DNA from: Mycobacterium sp. IS-1264
Lineage (GTDB): Bacteria; Actinomycetota; Actinomycetes; Mycobacteriales; Mycobacteriaceae
DNA: 64,000 nucleotides
Direction of reading: 5' to 3'
NCBI RefSeq assembly: GCF_001954195.1
Contig: NZ_MBES01000037.1
Coordinates: 21,370-85,369 of the forward strand
Shown here: positions 41,375 through 49,353 of the stretch, piece by piece
Layout of the letters: each line of letters starts with the position of its first letter
Numbering within the stretch: the first letter of the stretch is position 1
Program-made: the position numbers and the translations under genes
Notes under the pieces: generated by a model
What the model was told of the DNA's origin: nothing
What the model saw: the letters and a program-made list of their open reading frames with translations, nothing else
Database searches by the model: none

Positions 41375-42619
41375 GTGCGCAAGTTGGGGCAGGTCATCAT
41401 CGACCCGCGCCGCCATGACGCGGTGCTGTTCGACCTCGACGCGGTGGTGACGGCCGAGGGCGCCGCGGCAGACCCGGCGGTGACGCTGATCCGGCTGCTG
41501 CACGAGATCGGTGCCGGCACCGCCGTTTTTACCAACGACCGCGACCGCCGAGACGCCCTGGCGGGGATCGACGTGCACGTGGGTGGCCCGGTCGAGACGG
41601 CCGACGGCCTGGGCGCGCGACCCGGTCGGTGCGTCGTCGTCGCGCACGACGCGGCCGGCGTCGCGGCGGGGCGCGACGGTGGATTCGCGTTGGTCATCGG
41701 GGTCGACCCCACGGGTCACCGCGACGAGCTGCGCCGGTTCGGCGCCGACGCGGTCGTCGCCGGGCTGCAGGAAGTGACCGTGCGGACCGGGGACCGACGG
41801 CTCTCGCAGCTTCCCGACGCATTGCAGGCCCTCGGCCTGGCCGCGGGCCTGACCGCCCGGCAGCCGGCGGTGTTCTTCGATTTCGACGGCACACTGTCGG
41901 ACATCGTCGACGATCCGGACGCGGCCCGGCCGGCCGCCGGTGCTGTCGAGGCGCTGCGGAAATTGGCCGCGCATTGCCCGGTCGCGGTGCTGTCCGGCCG
42001 CGACCTCGCCGACGTGACCGAGCGGGTCGGCCTGCCCGGCATCTGGTATGCGGGCAGCCACGGTTTCGAGCTGACCGCACCCGACGGAACGCACCACCAA
42101 AATGAGGCCGCGGCGGCGGCCATTCCGGTGCTGGAGCGCGTCGCAGGCCAGCTGCGCGACCAGCTCGGGTCGGTTCCCGGTGTTGTGGTGGAGCACAAGC
42201 GATTCGGTGTGGCCGTGCACTATCGCAATGCCGCCCGAGATCGCGTCGGCGAGGCGGCGGCGGCGGTGCGCGCGGCGGGTCAGCGTCACGCGCTGCGCGT
42301 GACCACCGGCCGCGAAGTCATCGAGTTGCGTCCGGATATCGACTGGGACAAGGGGAAAACGCTTCGGTGGGTGATCGACCACCTGCGTCACGCCGGTCCT
42401 CAGGCCGGCGCGAACCTGACGCCGATCTATCTCGGCGACGACATCACCGACGAGGATGCGTTCGACGCGGTGCGCCACGACGGCGTCCCAATTGTGGTGC
42501 GGCACACCGACGATGGCGACCGCGCCACGGCGGCACTGTTCGCGCTGGACAGCCCCGCGCGCGTCACCGAGTTCACCGACCGGCTGGCGCGTCAGCTAAG
42601 CGACGCCCACGTGGGCTAG
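41375..42619 (+). CDS. otsB: Trehalose-6-phosphate phosphatase
   Basis: HAD-family enzyme that completes the OtsA-OtsB route to trehalose, needed for mycolate carriers. The protein is about 414 residues. An N-terminal, degenerate HAD-like domain precedes the catalytic one, where FFDFDGTLSD places the nucleophilic aspartate near residue 169. VLSGRDLADV, GSHGFEL and YLGDDITDEDAF supply the other HAD motifs. GTG 41375 gives the VRKLGQVIIDP start known for OtsB2; GTG 41360 is an alternative. It is divergent from dnaE2 with an SOS box between. The gene order matches Rv3370c-Rv3372 as I recall it. Confidence 0.94.
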   Translation: MRKLGQVIIDPRRHDAVLFDLDAVVTAEGAAADPAVTLIRLLHEIGAGTAVFTNDRDRRDALAGIDVHVGGPVETADGLGARPGRCVVVAHDAAGVAAGRDGGFALVIGVDPTGHRDELRRFGADAVVAGLQEVTVRTGDRRLSQLPDALQALGLAAGLTARQPAVFFDFDGTLSDIVDDPDAARPAAGAVEALRKLAAHCPVAVLSGRDLADVTERVGLPGIWYAGSHGFELTAPDGTHHQNEAAAAAIPVLERVAGQLRDQLGSVPGVVVEHKRFGVAVHYRNAARDRVGEAAAAVRAAGQRHALRVTTGREVIELRPDIDWDKGKTLRWVIDHLRHAGPQAGANLTPIYLGDDITDEDAFDAVRHDGVPIVVRHTDDGDRATAALFALDSPARVTEFTDRLARQLSDAHVG

Positions 42620-42627
42620 CCGACCAG

Positions 42628-43500
42628 CTAGCCGTCCACGTATTCCGCCGCGCCGTCGTCGAGCACCACGCGCGCGGGGTTGCCTTCGGCGCCCGACGCC
42701 TCGGTGCGGAAAACCGCCTTGCCCGGCTCGGTGCGCCAGATCAGCGTGGTCAGCGTTTCGCCGGGGAACACCGGCGAGCTGAACCGCGCATCGATCGAGG
42801 TGACGTTGGCGGCCACCCCCTTGCCGAGCTCGGCGACCAGCGCCCGGCCCGACACGCCGTAGCTGCACAGCCCGTGCAGGATCGGCTTCGGGAACCCGGC
42901 CAGCTCCCGGGCGAACCACGGGTCGCTGTGCAGGGGGTTGCGGTCACCGGACAGCCGGTAGATCAGCGCCTGGTCCTCGCGGGTGGGCAGCGGGATCCGG
43001 ACGTCGGGCTCGCGGTCCGGAAATTCCGGCGCGACCGGCCGCTGACCCGGCTGCCCCCCGAAACCGCCCGCGCCCCGGATGACGAAGGTGGTCGACGCTT
43101 CGGCGATCAGCGCCCCCGAGTCCGGGTCCGTGCCCCGAGAGCGCAGCATCACGACCGCGTTCTTGCCCTCGCCCTTGTCCTGAATGTCGGTGACCTCGGA
43201 GACCACCGACAGCTTGCCCGCCGCCGGCAGCGGCGCATGCAGCCGGATACCCTGCGATCCGTGTAAAAGCATGGCCCAGTTGAACTTTCCGATCTTGCCC
43301 GCCGCCCCGAAGGCCGGGCAGCAGATCACTGCGTAGGTGGGAAGCACTTGTTGGGGAGTGTCGTGGCTGTTCTCCGTCGTGAACGACAAGTCATCGATCC
43401 CACAACCGACGCCGAGGGCATACAGCAACGTGTCCCGGTCCGTCCATTCGAAGGTCATCGGTTCGGTCACCGCACCGACGGCACTCGGATCAATCGCCAT
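42628..43500 (-). CDS. htdY: (R)-3-hydroxyacyl thioester dehydratase HtdY-like
   Basis: A 290-residue double-hotdog MaoC-type hydratase/dehydratase. The N-terminal half resembles the inactive first hotdog. The C-terminal half carries the hydratase-2 motif around YRLSGDRNPLHSDP near residue 190, where aspartate and histidine are catalytic. The HGLCSYG segment follows. It matches what I recall of Rv3389c (HtdY), which acts on 3-hydroxyacyl-CoA in fatty-acid metabolism. ATG at 43500 gives the MAIDPSAVG start. It is divergent from the lpqD-like gene. Confidence 0.92.
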   Translation of the reverse strand: MAIDPSAVGAVTEPMTFEWTDRDTLLYALGVGCGIDDLSFTTENSHDTPQQVLPTYAVICCPAFGAAGKIGKFNWAMLLHGSQGIRLHAPLPAAGKLSVVSEVTDIQDKGEGKNAVVMLRSRGTDPDSGALIAEASTTFVIRGAGGFGGQPGQRPVAPEFPDREPDVRIPLPTREDQALIYRLSGDRNPLHSDPWFARELAGFPKPILHGLCSYGVSGRALVAELGKGVAANVTSIDARFSSPVFPGETLTTLIWRTEPGKAVFRTEASGAEGNPARVVLDDGAAEYVDG

Positions 43501-43593
43501 ACGAGCATCCTCTCCAGTGGAAATTCGGCTTTTTCTGCACTCAACCATCGCAAACCCTTCCCACCGACATGGTGGGCAGGGCAGGCTATCGCC

Positions 43594-44298
43594 ATGCGCA
43601 ATCGCAGCATGATCTGGAAGGCGGCCAGCGTGCTTGCCGCAACCGTAATCGTCGGTGCCTGCGGCGGCTCGGCGCAGGCGCACAGCATCACCCTGACCTT
43701 CATCCGCAACGCGCAGTCCCAGGCGAATGCGGACGGGGTCATCGACACCGGTATCCCCGGCCCCAGCCTCACCGCCGAGGGCAAGGGGCAGGCCCAGCAA
43801 CTGGTACACCAGGCCGGCCACAACCAGTACGACAGCGTCTACGCCTCGGAGATGGCGGAAGCCCAGCAGACCGCCGGGCTGCTGGCCAGCGAACTAGGCA
43901 AGCAGGTCGAGGTGCTCAACGGCCTGCAGTCGATCAACGCCGGCTGGTACAACGGCAAACCCGAAACGATGTCAAGCTCGACGTACATGCTGGCGCCGGC
44001 GGACTGGATCAACGGCGACCTGCAGAACAGCATCCCGGGGTCGGTCAGCGGCAAACAGTTCAACGATCAGTTCACCGCCGCGATCCAGAAGATCTACAAC
44101 AGCGGTCACCACAGCCCGGCGGTGTTCTCGCAGGGCACGGCGATCATGGTCTGGACGCTGATGAACACGAAGAACGCCAAGACCAGTCTGCTGAGCAGCC
44201 ATCCCCTGCCCAATATCGGCCGGGTGGTCGTCACCGGCAACCCGGTGGACGGCTGGACGCTGGTGGACTGGGACGGCATCCGCAACTTCACGGCCTGA
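43594..44298 (+). CDS. lpqD: LpqD-like lipoprotein with a histidine-phosphatase fold
   Basis: A 234-residue lipoprotein. The signal sequence ends in the lipobox VGAC with Cys23 as the lipidated residue. The mature part has a phosphoglycerate-mutase/histidine-phosphatase-like layout starting LTFIRNAQSQANADG. The usual catalytic RHG is RNA, with Asn39 in the histidine position, so phosphatase activity is doubtful. ASEMAEAQQTA and VVFSQGTAIMVW follow, and the second core histidine also appears missing. The protein may bind a ligand or partner in the cell envelope. It lies upstream of the acyl-CoA reductase gene. Confidence 0.87.
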   Translation: MRNRSMIWKAASVLAATVIVGACGGSAQAHSITLTFIRNAQSQANADGVIDTGIPGPSLTAEGKGQAQQLVHQAGHNQYDSVYASEMAEAQQTAGLLASELGKQVEVLNGLQSINAGWYNGKPETMSSSTYMLAPADWINGDLQNSIPGSVSGKQFNDQFTAAIQKIYNSGHHSPAVFSQGTAIMVWTLMNTKNAKTSLLSSHPLPNIGRVVVTGNPVDGWTLVDWDGIRNFTA

Positions 44299-44366
44299 GC
44301 GACGTCTAGCCGATAGCGGTACAGATCACGGTTGACGTGCGCGGCACCAACCGCCACCATGGCTGC

Positions 44367-46370
44367 ATGCGGTATGTCGTTACCGGCGGTACCGGGTTTA
44401 TTGGTCGCCGCGTCGTAGCTCGCCTGTTGGACGAGCACGCCGATGCCGAGGTGTGGGTGCTGGTCCGCCGCCAGTCGCTGGGACGCTTCGAGCGCCTCGC
44501 CGCCCAGTGGGGGGAACGGGCGAAACCACTGGTCGGCGAGCTTCCGGAGCTAACGCTCAGCGACGAGACCGTGGCGGAGCTGGGTCCAGTCGCCCATGTC
44601 GTGCACTGCGCGGCGATCTACGACCTCACCGCCGGCGAGGCCGAGCAGCGGGCCGCCAACGTGGAGGGCACCCGCGCCGTCATCGGGCTGGCGCAGCGGC
44701 TGGGCGCCACGCTTCACCACGTGTCATCGATCGCGGTGGCCGGCGACTTCGCCGGCGAGTACACCGAGGACGACTTCGACGTCGGCCAGCGGTTGCCGAC
44801 GCCGTATCACCAAACCAAGTTCGAGGCCGAGTCGCTGGTGCGCTCGGCGCCCGGCCTGCGCTACCGCATCTACCGGCCGGCGGTGGTAGTCGGCGATTCG
44901 CGCACCGGCGAGATGGACAAGGTCGACGGTCCCTACTACTTCTTCGGAATACTGTCGGTGCTGGCCCGCCTTCCCAAGTTGACGCCGATCCTGCTGCCCG
45001 ATACCGGGCGCACCAACATCGTTCCGGTCGACTACGTGGCCGACGCGCTGGTCGCCCTCATGCACGCCGACGGTCGAGACGGGCAGACCTTCCACCTCAC
45101 CGCGCCGAAAACCATTGGGCTGCGCGGCATCTACCGCGGTGTCGCCAAGGCGGCCGGGCTGCCCCCGCTGCGCGGGTCGCTGCCCCGCTCGGTGGCGGCA
45201 CCGGTGCTGAAGGCCAGTGGGCGCGCCAAATGGATGCGCAACATGGCGGCCACCCAGCTCGGGATTCCCGCCGAGATCCTCGACGTCGTCGACCTGAAGC
45301 CCGTATTCGTCAGCGACGAGACCCGGAAAGCGTTGCGCGGCACCGGCATCGAGGTCCCCGAGTTCGCGAGCTACGCCCCCAAGCTGTGGCGGTACTGGGC
45401 CGAGCACCTCGACCCCGACCGCGCGCGGCGCGACGACCCGACGGGCCCGCTGCAGGGCCGGCACGTCATCATCACCGGTGCATCGAGCGGCATCGGCCGC
45501 GCGTCGGCCATCGCCGTCGCGGAAAAGGGCGCGACGGTTTTCGCGCTGGCCCGCAACGCCGACGCGCTGGATCAGCTGGTGGCCGAGATCCGTGCCAACG
45601 GCGGTCAAGCGTTCGCGTTCACCTGCGACGTCACCGACTCCACCTCGGTGGAGCACACCGTCAAGGACATCCTGGGCCGCTTCGACCACGTCGACTACCT
45701 GGTGAACAACGCCGGCCGGTCGATCCGGCGCTCGGTGGTCAACGCGACGGACCGCATGCACGACTACGAACGGGTGATGGCGGTCAACTACTTCGGCGCG
45801 GTGCGGATGGTGCTGGCGCTGCTGCCGCACTGGCGCGAGCGCCGGTTCGGGCACGTCGTCAACGTGTCCAGCGCCGGTGTGCAGGCCCGCAATCCGAAAT
45901 ACAGTTCGTACCTGCCCACCAAGGCCGCGCTGGACGCGTTCGCCGATGTCGTCGCGACGGAGACGCTGTCCGACCACATCACCTTCACCAACATCCATAT
46001 GCCGCTGGTCCGCACGCCGATGATCGTGCCGTCGCAGCGGCTCAACCCGGTTCCGCCGATCAGCCCCGAGCGCGCCGCGGCGATGGTGGTGCGCGGGCTG
46101 GTGGAGAAACCGGCCCGCATCGATACCCCGATGGGCACGCTGGCCGAAGTCGGCAACTACTTCACACCGAGGCTGTCGCGGCGGATCCTGCATCAGCTCT
46201 ACCTGGGCTACCCGGATTCGGCCGCGGCCCGCGGGCTGCCCACCGACCCGGGCGCGGCTGCACCGGCCCGCCGCAAGCCGAAGCGCCCGGCGCGGGCCGT
46301 CGCCCGCGGCATCCGGACGCCCCGCCCGGTCAAGCGGCTGGTGCGATTGGTGCCCGGAGTGCACTGGTAA
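44367..46370 (+). CDS. acrA1: Fatty acyl-CoA reductase AcrA1-like, two-domain SDR
   Basis: A 667-residue fusion of two Rossmann domains. The N-terminal extended SDR (about 1-360) has GGTGFIGRRV, HCAAIYD and the YHQTKFEAE catalytic segment, as in acyl-CoA reductases of the male-sterility type. The C-terminal classical SDR (about 368-620) has TGASSGIGRAS, NNAGRSI and SSYLPTKAALD with a catalytic Tyr-Lys pair. Together they can reduce fatty acyl-CoA to aldehyde and alcohol for wax or lipid synthesis. A basic Pro/Arg tail ends the protein. ATG 44367 fits the SDR N-terminus. From memory it is Rv3391. Confidence 0.92.
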   Translation: MRYVVTGGTGFIGRRVVARLLDEHADAEVWVLVRRQSLGRFERLAAQWGERAKPLVGELPELTLSDETVAELGPVAHVVHCAAIYDLTAGEAEQRAANVEGTRAVIGLAQRLGATLHHVSSIAVAGDFAGEYTEDDFDVGQRLPTPYHQTKFEAESLVRSAPGLRYRIYRPAVVVGDSRTGEMDKVDGPYYFFGILSVLARLPKLTPILLPDTGRTNIVPVDYVADALVALMHADGRDGQTFHLTAPKTIGLRGIYRGVAKAAGLPPLRGSLPRSVAAPVLKASGRAKWMRNMAATQLGIPAEILDVVDLKPVFVSDETRKALRGTGIEVPEFASYAPKLWRYWAEHLDPDRARRDDPTGPLQGRHVIITGASSGIGRASAIAVAEKGATVFALARNADALDQLVAEIRANGGQAFAFTCDVTDSTSVEHTVKDILGRFDHVDYLVNNAGRSIRRSVVNATDRMHDYERVMAVNYFGAVRMVLALLPHWRERRFGHVVNVSSAGVQARNPKYSSYLPTKAALDAFADVVATETLSDHITFTNIHMPLVRTPMIVPSQRLNPVPPISPERAAAMVVRGLVEKPARIDTPMGTLAEVGNYFTPRLSRRILHQLYLGYPDSAAARGLPTDPGAAAPARRKPKRPARAVARGIRTPRPVKRLVRLVPGVHW

Positions 46371-46417
46371 ATCCGCTAGTTGCGTTTGGCCGCACCGGAT
46401 TGCGGTATTCCCGACCG

Positions 46418-47158
46418 ATGGCCCGGATTACTTCCGACCGGCGCACGCACGCCGACCCGGTCGCCGTCGCGGCGGAACAGCTCACCAGTACGGGCGCGGC
46501 CCTGATCCCGTCGTTCGACGTGACCCGAAGCCTGGAGGTGGGCCGTGAAGCCTGGACGCGCTTTGGCCGGCACTGGGACGACCTGGTGCCCGACCCCTAT
46601 GCGGCGGAGCTGGGCGTGGTGCGGCTACGCCGCTACGGCCAGTACCTGTTCCGCGACGGGGTTGCGCAACGCATGCCCGCCAACACCTTCGCGCAGCCGG
46701 ACGACTCCAATCCCCTCTACATCAACCGGGGTCGCGACTTCGAGCCGCTGACCGACGCGTTCGGCCAGGATCCCTTGCTGCACAAGGTGATCAAGCTGCT
46801 GGCCCGCTTGGCGGCGGCCCTCGACGACGTGGTCAACTGGAACGTCAAGGTGCATCCGTTCCGCGTCCGATCCACCGGCGAGGGCGGCCATCCGACGCCC
46901 GAGGGCATGCACCGCGACGGCGTCACCCTGGTCAGCGCGCTGCTGATCGGACGCCGCAACGCCATCGGTGGCGAGAGTTCGGTGTGCGACTCGGACGGTC
47001 ACCGGTTGCTGACGACAACGCTGGCCGAGCCCGGGACGTTGCTGCTGGGCGACGACCGCCGGAACCTGCACGGCGTCACCCCGGTCCGGCCCATCGACGC
47101 CCCCGCGCCGGCGCAGCGCGACGTCCTGGTGATCACTTTCGCGTCCCGCTGGCCCTGA
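46418..47158 (+). CDS. 2-oxoglutarate/Fe(II) dioxygenase-like protein
   Basis: A 246-residue protein of the 2OG-Fe dioxygenase group that includes amino-acid hydroxylases (BsmA/IDO-like). The iron ligands can be read as His165 and Asp167 in MHRDGVTL and His218 in NLHGVTPV, and QRDVLVITF supplies a candidate arginine near the C-terminus for 2-oxoglutarate. YINRGRDFEPL near residue 107 is also typical. The gene sits where M. tuberculosis carries cmaA1, from memory, so it is an accessory difference. A free amino acid is the most likely substrate class, but that is inference. Confidence 0.85.
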   Translation: MARITSDRRTHADPVAVAAEQLTSTGAALIPSFDVTRSLEVGREAWTRFGRHWDDLVPDPYAAELGVVRLRRYGQYLFRDGVAQRMPANTFAQPDDSNPLYINRGRDFEPLTDAFGQDPLLHKVIKLLARLAAALDDVVNWNVKVHPFRVRSTGEGGHPTPEGMHRDGVTLVSALLIGRRNAIGGESSVCDSDGHRLLTTTLAEPGTLLLGDDRRNLHGVTPVRPIDAPAPAQRDVLVITFASRWP

Positions 47159-47180
47159 GCGTCCCGGTATCCTTGCCGCG

Positions 47181-48236
47181 GTGAAGCCCGTTTTCGTCGA
47201 CGTCGACACCGGTGTCGACGATGCGCTGGCCCTGATCTACCTGCTGGCCAGCCCGGAGGCGGACGTGGTCGGCATCGCCTCGACGGCCGGCAACGTCGCG
47301 GTGGATCAGGTGTGTGAGAACAACCTGGGTCTGCTCGAATTGTGCGGGGCCACAGACATACCCGTGTCCAAGGGGGCCCAGCAGCCGTTGAACTGTCCGT
47401 TGCGCCCCGGGAAGGCGCACGGCCCCAGGGGCATGGGGTACGCCGACGTGCCGCCCACCCGCCGCCGGCTCACCGACTACGATTCCGCTACCGCCTGGGT
47501 GCGCGCGGCACACGCCCACGCCGGGGAGTTGATAGGCGTGGCCACCGCGCCGCTGACCAATCTGGCGCTGGCGCTGCGCGCCGAGCCCGCGCTCCCGACG
47601 CTGCTGCGCCGCCTGGTGATCATGGGCGGCGCCTACGACTACCGCGGCAACACCAATCCGGTCGCCGAATGGAACATCAGCGTGGACCCGGAGGCGGCGG
47701 CCGAGGTGTTCGCGGCCTGGTCTAAAGCCCTTGGACCCCAACGCCTTCCGATGCTGTGCGGGCTGGATCTCACCCAGCACATCGCGATGACGCCGGAGAT
47801 GGTGGCACGGCTGGCGGCCGCGGCGAACTCGACCACCACGCCGATGAGCGCCGACGATGAACGCGGCACGCCGTCGACGGCATCGAATCCGCTGATCCGG
47901 GTGATCGAGGATGCGCTGCGGTACTACTGCGAGGTCCACCACGACCACGCTCACGGATACGTGGCGCATCTGCACGATCCGCTGGCCGCCGCGGTCGCGC
48001 TGGAGCCGGAGCTGGTGACGACCCGGGCGGCGACGGTCGACGTCGAGCTGGCCGGGACCCTGACCCGCGGCATGACCGTGGTCGATTGGTCGGGGCGCTG
48101 GGGCCGGGAACCCAACGCGCACATCGGTATTGGCGTGGAACCTGAGGAGTTCTTCGACCGGTTCATCGCACGGGTCGGGATGTTCGCCCGCGATGAGTTC
48201 AGGCGACGCGGAACTGCTCGAGATCCGCGTCCTTGA
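47181..48236 (+). CDS. iunH: Inosine-uridine preferring nucleoside hydrolase
   Basis: A nucleoside ribohydrolase of 351 residues. The calcium-binding signature DVDTGVDDALAL begins at residue 7, and ITS-type STAGNV, the MGGAYDYRGNTNPVAEWN segment and a late HDPLA motif complete the metal and ribose site. The start is GTG at 47181. It cleaves nucleosides for salvage in the cytoplasm. Its 3' end overlaps the convergent enolase-superfamily gene by 38 bases. From memory it is Rv3393 and normally neighbours imuB. Confidence 0.93.
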   Translation: MKPVFVDVDTGVDDALALIYLLASPEADVVGIASTAGNVAVDQVCENNLGLLELCGATDIPVSKGAQQPLNCPLRPGKAHGPRGMGYADVPPTRRRLTDYDSATAWVRAAHAHAGELIGVATAPLTNLALALRAEPALPTLLRRLVIMGGAYDYRGNTNPVAEWNISVDPEAAAEVFAAWSKALGPQRLPMLCGLDLTQHIAMTPEMVARLAAAANSTTTPMSADDERGTPSTASNPLIRVIEDALRYYCEVHHDHAHGYVAHLHDPLAAAVALEPELVTTRAATVDVELAGTLTRGMTVVDWSGRWGREPNAHIGIGVEPEEFFDRFIARVGMFARDEFRRRGTARDPRP

Positions 48237-49311
48237 CGGTCAACCCGTGTCCGGGCGCGGTGCGGTCCGGGCGCAGCACGCCGCCCGGCTCGGGATCGAT
48301 GGTCCCGTCGAACGCGAGCCGTTCGATCCGCACGTGGTCGTGGAAGTACTCGAGGTGGCGCAGGTGCCAGATGGCGGTGCCAACCTGGGCGCTGATCTGC
48401 GGCGCGCAGTGCAGCGAGAGGTCCATGCCCCGCGCGTCGCACAACGCGGCAACCTTGAGCACCCCGGTGATGCCGAGGGCCCGGGTGACGTCGGCCTGCA
48501 GGCAGTCGACCGCGCCCGCGGCAAGCATGCGCTGGAAGTAGGGCAGGTGGTACCCGTATTCGCCGGCCGCGATGTCCATGCCGGCCGGCCCGCGCTCGCA
48601 CAGCTGGCGTAATCCGTCGAGATCGTCGGAGGACACCGGTTCTTCGAACCACCGCACGTCGTACTCCGCGTAGCGCTCGGCCCACAGCAGTGCCTGCTTG
48701 CGCTGATACGCCCCGTTGGCGTCGACGAACAGCTCGGCATCGTCGCCGATCGCCGCCCGCGCTGCCGCGACCCGACCGACGTCGGCGTCCGGGTCGCGAC
48801 CCACCTTCATCTTGACCCGGGGAATGCCGGCCTCGACCCAGCCGCTCAGCTGCGCGCACAGGGTGTCGTTGTCGTATGAGGTGAACCCGCCGCTGCCGTA
48901 GATCGGGGTGGCGTCGTGCACGGCGCCCAGCGCCACGACCAACGGTTCGTCCAACAGGCGAGCGCGCAAGTCCCACAGCGCGATGTCGAGCGCCGAGATC
49001 GCCTCGGCGACCACGCCCGGCTTGCCCAGGTTGCGGACCGCGTCCTGCATCTGCGCCCACCGCGCCGGCGGCTGCAGCGCGTCCGCGCCGTCCAGGACGT
49101 CGGCCAGCTTGGAGCGGACGACGGTGACGACGGGCGCGCCCGCGTAGGTGTAGCCGACCCCGACCTGCCCGCCGGCCCGCACGCTCGCCAGGACAAGGGT
49201 CGTCGAGTCCCACTCCAGGGTGCCGTCGGACTCCGGTGCGTCGGTCGGGATCGAGTAGGCCGAGGCCTCGACGGATTCGACGGGGATCGCTGAACTCGCA
49301 CGTAAAGCCAT
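48199..49311 (-). CDS. Enolase-superfamily (mandelate racemase/muconate lactonising) enzyme
   Basis: A 370-residue enzyme with the N-terminal capping domain and a TIM barrel. RVKMKVG near residue 165 gives the KxK base, FVDANGAY near 195, WFEEPV near 222 and AGEY near 246 give the three metal ligands, and LSLHCAP near 299 holds a second-site histidine. The layout is that of the mandelate racemase subgroup, which acts on sugar acids and similar carboxylates. The exact substrate is unknown. It is inserted between iunH and imuB relative to what I recall of M. tuberculosis. Its 3' end overlaps iunH on the opposite strand. Confidence 0.9.
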   Translation of the reverse strand: MALRASSAIPVESVEASAYSIPTDAPESDGTLEWDSTTLVLASVRAGGQVGVGYTYAGAPVVTVVRSKLADVLDGADALQPPARWAQMQDAVRNLGKPGVVAEAISALDIALWDLRARLLDEPLVVALGAVHDATPIYGSGGFTSYDNDTLCAQLSGWVEAGIPRVKMKVGRDPDADVGRVAAARAAIGDDAELFVDANGAYQRKQALLWAERYAEYDVRWFEEPVSSDDLDGLRQLCERGPAGMDIAAGEYGYHLPYFQRMLAAGAVDCLQADVTRALGITGVLKVAALCDARGMDLSLHCAPQISAQVGTAIWHLRHLEYFHDHVRIERLAFDGTIDPEPGGVLRPDRTAPGHGLTVKDADLEQFRVA

Positions 49312-49353
49312 GCTGGATGACTACCCGCACACCCGCCGGGTATGCCCGCACCG

